From contig JBATTK010000085.1 of the NCBI GenBank assembly GCA_049670505.1, positions 1 through 64,000 of the forward strand: a stretch of DNA of 64,000 nucleotides, given 5' to 3'. Source of the stretch: JBATTK01 sp049670505 (GTDB taxonomy: Bacteria > Bacteroidota > Bacteroidia > Flavobacteriales > Flavobacteriaceae). Both the position numbers and the translations under genes were made by a program. Within the stretch, counting starts at the first letter, position 1. Each line of letters opens with the position of its first letter. The notes below the pieces were generated by a model. It saw only the letters and a program-made list of their open reading frames with translations, did not search any database and had not been told where the DNA came from. Below are positions 60,915 through 64,000 of this stretch, one piece after another.

Positions 60915-61985
60915 TTAATGTTCTGCTTCTAATGCCTGTCCAAAATACAATGCGGAAAGCATCGTAAATATATAGGCTTGGATGGCTACCACCAGTACTT
61001 CGATCACACTAATGAAAATTGTGAACAATACGGATACAGGCGCTACCCAAACGGTATTCAAAATAAATATTAAGGAAATCAAACTCAATACAATAACATG
61101 CCCTGCGGTTATGTTGGCGAACAAACGTATCATTAATGCGATAGGTTTTACGAACATTCCTATAATCTCTATCGGGGCCAAGAATATTTTCATTGGAATA
61201 GGTAGGCCGGGCATCCAAAGCATATGTTTCCAATAGTACTTTTTACTGCTGAAAAGCGTAATAAAAAAGGTGATTACGGCCAAAGTCATGGTAAAGGCTA
61301 TGTTCCCACTTAAATTGCTGCTAAAGGGAAAAAATGGAATGAGCCCAAAAATATTGTTCAACCAAATAAAGAAAAATAAGGTCAACAAAAAGGGCATATA
61401 TTTATGGTATTTCTGCTCCCCTATATTGGGTATGGCCACTTCATCCCTTATAAAAACAATGATAGGCTCCATGAACTTCCCAATTCCGCTGGGCATATTG
61501 GAAGCTGATTTTTTATAGGAACGTGCCGCGGTTATGAACAATAAAAGAATTACAATAATGGACAAAAACATGGAGAACACGTTTTTGGTAATAGAAAAAT
61601 CCAAGGGCCTTTTTGCATTTGAAGGATGCTGCTCCGCATCAAATTGAACGGTAGACGCGCCTTGGTCCAATTGATATATCTTTTCATGTACGTTTACAAA
61701 CTGCAATCCTTTTTTCTCGACAATGGTTTTTCCTTCCACATCGTGATGGAATTCACTGGACATAAAGGTGACCAGTCCATTATCCGTCCATAATATAACG
61801 GGCAAAGGAACAGAAAAATCACCGGCCACATGAAATCCGTGACTGTCCGTAATATGATGAAATATAAGTTCTTTGGTATTGAAAGGTTTATCTTCTGAAT
61901 CTGAAGATGTGGAAGATGCAAAACTTACACTAAAAACCGTTAAGAATAAAATCGTTAAAAATCCCTTGAATGTATTGGTCTGCAT
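60915..61985 (-). CDS. atpB: ATP synthase Fo subunit a
   Basis: Stator channel subunit with five to six membrane helices and the essential Arg in LMIRLFANITAGHVIV. At 356 residues it is about 100 longer than in E. coli: an exported N-terminal extension (signal-like MQTNTFKGFLTILFLTVFSV, then an acidic and His-rich stretch) precedes the first channel helix. Such extensions are common in Bacteroidota AtpB. Its start lies 87 bp after the DUF6168-like gene. Confidence 0.95.
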   Translation of the reverse strand: MQTNTFKGFLTILFLTVFSVSFASSTSSDSEDKPFNTKELIFHHITDSHGFHVAGDFSVPLPVILWTDNGLVTFMSSEFHHDVEGKTIVEKKGLQFVNVHEKIYQLDQGASTVQFDAEQHPSNAKRPLDFSITKNVFSMFLSIIVILLLFITAARSYKKSASNMPSGIGKFMEPIIVFIRDEVAIPNIGEQKYHKYMPFLLTLFFFIWLNNIFGLIPFFPFSSNLSGNIAFTMTLAVITFFITLFSSKKYYWKHMLWMPGLPIPMKIFLAPIEIIGMFVKPIALMIRLFANITAGHVIVLSLISLIFILNTVWVAPVSVLFTIFISVIEVLVVAIQAYIFTMLSALYFGQALEAEH

Positions 61986-62072
61986 TGAAATTTTGATTTA
62001 AAACCCCTCTGAAAAATTCGCTGCAAATGTACACACATTAAATCAATTGGCAAACTATATTTTTTCGTTTAT

Positions 62073-62456
62073 TTATGTTTTTTGAAGAAATTTATTCAAC
62101 CCAATTGTTTCGAAGGCCAGGAACAAAAAATATGGAATAAAAAAATTGAATACCTCCACTTGCGTATGACCGGATTTTTTAAGGAACAAAGGCAATAAAA
62201 AGACAATGACCAGGGCCATTTTTACTAGAGTAAGTATCAAGAATAGTTTGAACATATTTTGGCGCCCCTTCTTGGCATAAAAACTCAAAACAAGATATAC
62301 CCCTAAAACCAATAGTGCATTAAAACAATAAATGGTCCATATAGGGAAATAAAGTTGCCCGGAAAAGAATTGCAGTAGCACGTAATAATGCACGGCAAAC
62401 AATAGTAAGGAAAACCCAAAAAGCTTGATTATAAAAACGCCTATCTCTTTACCCAT
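62073..62456 (-). CDS. Small membrane protein of the ATP synthase operon (DUF6168-like)
   Basis: A 127-residue protein with four membrane helices (about 5-28, 36-60, 68-92, 100-122). Position between atpZ and atpB corresponds to the place of AtpI-type assembly factors. I think it matches DUF6168, a flavobacterial family at this site, but cannot check. It overlaps atpZ by eight bases. Confidence 0.7.
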   Translation of the reverse strand: MGKEIGVFIIKLFGFSLLLFAVHYYVLLQFFSGQLYFPIWTIYCFNALLVLGVYLVLSFYAKKGRQNMFKLFLILTLVKMALVIVFLLPLFLKKSGHTQVEVFNFFIPYFLFLAFETIGLNKFLQKT

Positions 62457-62700
62457 TATCAGAGTTTTGCTTCTTTGAAACGTTGGAAACCTGTTTAATT
62501 ACCATATACATGGCGATTGCAACCGATCCCAGGGAACAAATAAGGGTAAACATATGGTACTTGTTCGGATATATTTCATCCAATTGAACACCACCGTAAC
62601 TACCCAAACCTATGATGACGATCATCTGAATGGCAATGCCCGAGAATTTCGCGTATGAATTTAGCTGATTCTTTTTCCTAGGAAGCTTTTGCCGGTCCAT
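62449..62700 (-). CDS. atpZ: AtpZ/AtpI family protein
   Basis: An 83-residue protein with two membrane helices (about 16-37 and 46-68). The motif YAKFSGIAIQMIVIIGLGSY and GGVQLDEIYPN is that of AtpZ/AtpI, which helps assemble the c ring or supply Mg2+. It overlaps the bactofilin gene end by 23 bases. Confidence 0.85.
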   Translation of the reverse strand: MDRQKLPRKKNQLNSYAKFSGIAIQMIVIIGLGSYGGVQLDEIYPNKYHMFTLICSLGSVAIAMYMVIKQVSNVSKKQNSDNG

Positions 62701-63160
62701 TATTACTTGTGCTCAAAGGCTGTTTATAACTACTCGCAGTAGATGTACTACTTGAGGTAGCCGAAGCACTAGAAGAAGAGGAAGAAGAGGATTGTCCACC
62801 TTTTCCTTTCATGGTACAGGATGCATTGAAAGTAGCTCCCGGCTCAACGGCCAATTTATTAACGGAGACCGTACCTTCTATTACCGCTGAAGCTTTTAGG
62901 GATAACAGCTCGGAAACCAAAAGTTCTCCATTGAAGTTTCCTTCAATATCCGCATTTACACATTCTACTTTTCCATGGATGTAGCCGCCTTTTCCGATGA
63001 CCACCTTTCCGGAAGTCTTTACGTTACCATCCAATTTTCCGTCGATTCTAAAATCCGCTTCGGAAATAATCTCACCTTTAATCTTGGTGTTTTTTTCAAT
63101 TCTGTTGGGTTGTCCGCCTAGTTCTGTCATAACTCGTGGTTTTTTGTTGTCTGAAAACAT
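62678..63160 (-). CDS. Bactofilin (polymer-forming cytoskeletal protein)
   Basis: A 160-residue protein with a central beta-helix domain of repeated strands (TKIKGEIISEADFRIDGKLD, GNVKTSGKVVIGKGGYIHGK) and a low-complexity Ser/Ala/Thr tail (about 125-150). Bactofilins form filaments at the membrane that guide envelope work. It shares one base with the PorW gene end. The link to PorW and AtpZ is conserved in related genomes to my knowledge. Confidence 0.9.
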   Translation of the reverse strand: MFSDNKKPRVMTELGGQPNRIEKNTKIKGEIISEADFRIDGKLDGNVKTSGKVVIGKGGYIHGKVECVNADIEGNFNGELLVSELLSLKASAVIEGTVSVNKLAVEPGATFNASCTMKGKGGQSSSSSSSSASATSSSTSTASSYKQPLSTSNNGPAKAS

Positions 63161-64000
63161 TATTCTATGGGTTTTGGGGTTAAAAGTTCCTTTTTATAAT
63201 TCTCTAGGTTCTTGTGTATTTGTATAATTTTGTAGTTGGACGATAAAATTACAAAATTCTCATTATCAACCTTATAATCCTTGTTAATTTTTAGCAATTC
63301 AACATAGCCCAATGCAAAATCCCTTGATTTAAAGCCATGTACCACTAAAAATTGGTCTTCCAAATTATAAATATCCTTGGATATTACATTCCTGTAATTT
63401 AAATCTTTGATGGATTGTTCTAAAAGTTCCTTTAATTCAAGGGCCAATTCATTATCCCTTATCTTAAATGGAAAGACCACCTTCCAATTAGCTGTTCCCG
63501 ATGATTCGGTTTCAGGGGAAAATTCCTTAGGTTCCAATTTGGGCAATTGCTCCATTACCATTTGCTGCGCTTTTTTTCCCTCGGGATTATTCGGATAATT
63601 CAATGCCACAAAGTTCAACGCTTCCTTAAAAGCATCGAATCCTTGTAATCTGCCTATTGCATTGGCCTTCAACATTTCAAATTTAGGTACAATTTCGTCC
63701 CCCGTGTACTTGTTGATATGCTCTTCCGCTCCGGTAATGACACTTAAATATTCCTGATTTTGGTACCTTTTGTATAGTTGGGAATATCGGGCATCCGGAC
63801 TGTCCGCGTTATCGGATAAAACTGCTTGCGGATTCAATAGTATTTCCGCATAGCGGGAGTCGGGGTGATTTTTGATGATATCGTCCTTCATTCCATTGGC
63901 CAAAGGGCTTTCCAATTCCTCATATATCTTATAGAGGTTATATTTGGATGGAAGTACCAATCTTTCTTCCGGATCGGATTTCAATACATCGTCCAACTTA
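63160..64000 (-). CDS. porW: PorW/SprE-type type IX secretion lipoprotein (partial)
   Basis: Only the C-terminal 279 codons are in the window; the N-terminus lies beyond the right edge, since the frame stays open to the last base. TPR-like helices are seen (DARYSQLYKRYQNQEYLSVI, DAFKEALNFVALNYPNNPEG). The last domain (about 110 residues, WKVVFPFKIRDNELALELKE) fits SprE/PorW. In F. johnsoniae SprE is a large TPR lipoprotein needed for gliding and T9SS export. The neighbouring bactofilin supports the call. Confidence 0.75.
   Translation of the reverse strand, partial: KLDDVLKSDPEERLVLPSKYNLYKIYEELESPLANGMKDDIIKNHPDSRYAEILLNPQAVLSDNADSPDARYSQLYKRYQNQEYLSVITGAEEHINKYTGDEIVPKFEMLKANAIGRLQGFDAFKEALNFVALNYPNNPEGKKAQQMVMEQLPKLEPKEFSPETESSGTANWKVVFPFKIRDNELALELKELLEQSIKDLNYRNVISKDIYNLEDQFLVVHGFKSRDFALGYVELLKINKDYKVDNENFVILSSNYKIIQIHKNLENYKKELLTPKPIE

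Overview
This 64 kb window is chromosomal DNA from a member of the Flavobacteriaceae (Bacteroidota), probably a marine gliding species. The evidence is a gldH lipoprotein, a PorW/SprE-type type IX secretion lipoprotein cut by the window end, TAnnTTTG-type promoter boxes, many Bacteroidota-style lipoproteins with a lipobox near residue 20, an AtpB with a long N-terminal extension, and an ATP synthase operon without atpD and atpC. I cannot name the genus from the sequence alone. No rRNA, tRNA, CRISPR array, transposase or integrase was seen.

Layout. 1-2.8 kb: an inverted-repeat element and two surface-type propeller lipoproteins. 2.9-6.8 kb: thiL, then an AraC regulator and a Tat-exported aminotransferase, followed by a decayed second copy of the thiL 3' end. 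7-16 kb: BrnQ transporter, Xaa-Pro aminopeptidase, a very large VPS10/BNR protein, and a RimK/AstE pair. 16.4-19.6 kb: a LytS/LytTR two-component pair and a collagen-like lipoprotein. 19.7-23.7 kb: sdhCAB. 23.7-26.7 kb: an accessory patch with an orphan Vsr endonuclease and a tandemly duplicated XRE-S24 repressor module with a divergent small HTH-like gene. 26.7-31.8 kb: methionine aminotransferase, serine hydrolase, a frameshifted GNAT, and a 3-oxoacid CoA-transferase. 31.9-41.3 kb: PBP1A, gldH, ricT, trhO, recA, an ECF sigma factor and its partner. 41.3-47.5 kb: plsC, trpS, dprA, a SPOR protein, a thioesterase and an aldo/keto reductase. 47.5-54.4 kb: a long minus-strand cell-envelope run (EnvC-like, DUF4292, TPR, nucleotidyltransferase, dut, flippase). 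54.9-56.5 kb: a sulfatase. 56.6-64 kb: the ATP synthase operon with AtpZ, a bactofilin and PorW.

The most interesting structural theme is that three small four-helix-bundle (S23/IVP-family) genes each sit alone inside a core metabolic operon: between sdhA and sdhB, between the two CoA-transferase subunits, and between atpA and atpG. All are in the host orientation with 20-40 bp gaps, and two of the three have clear short tandem or inverted repeats at their edges. This looks like repeated, operon-tolerant insertion of a small mobile-like unit. Other signs of genome wear are the thiL relic, a split GNAT gene, a GIY-YIG nuclease pseudogene flanked by hairpins, a decayed duplicate next to an S24 repressor, and several families of dispersed intergenic repeats.
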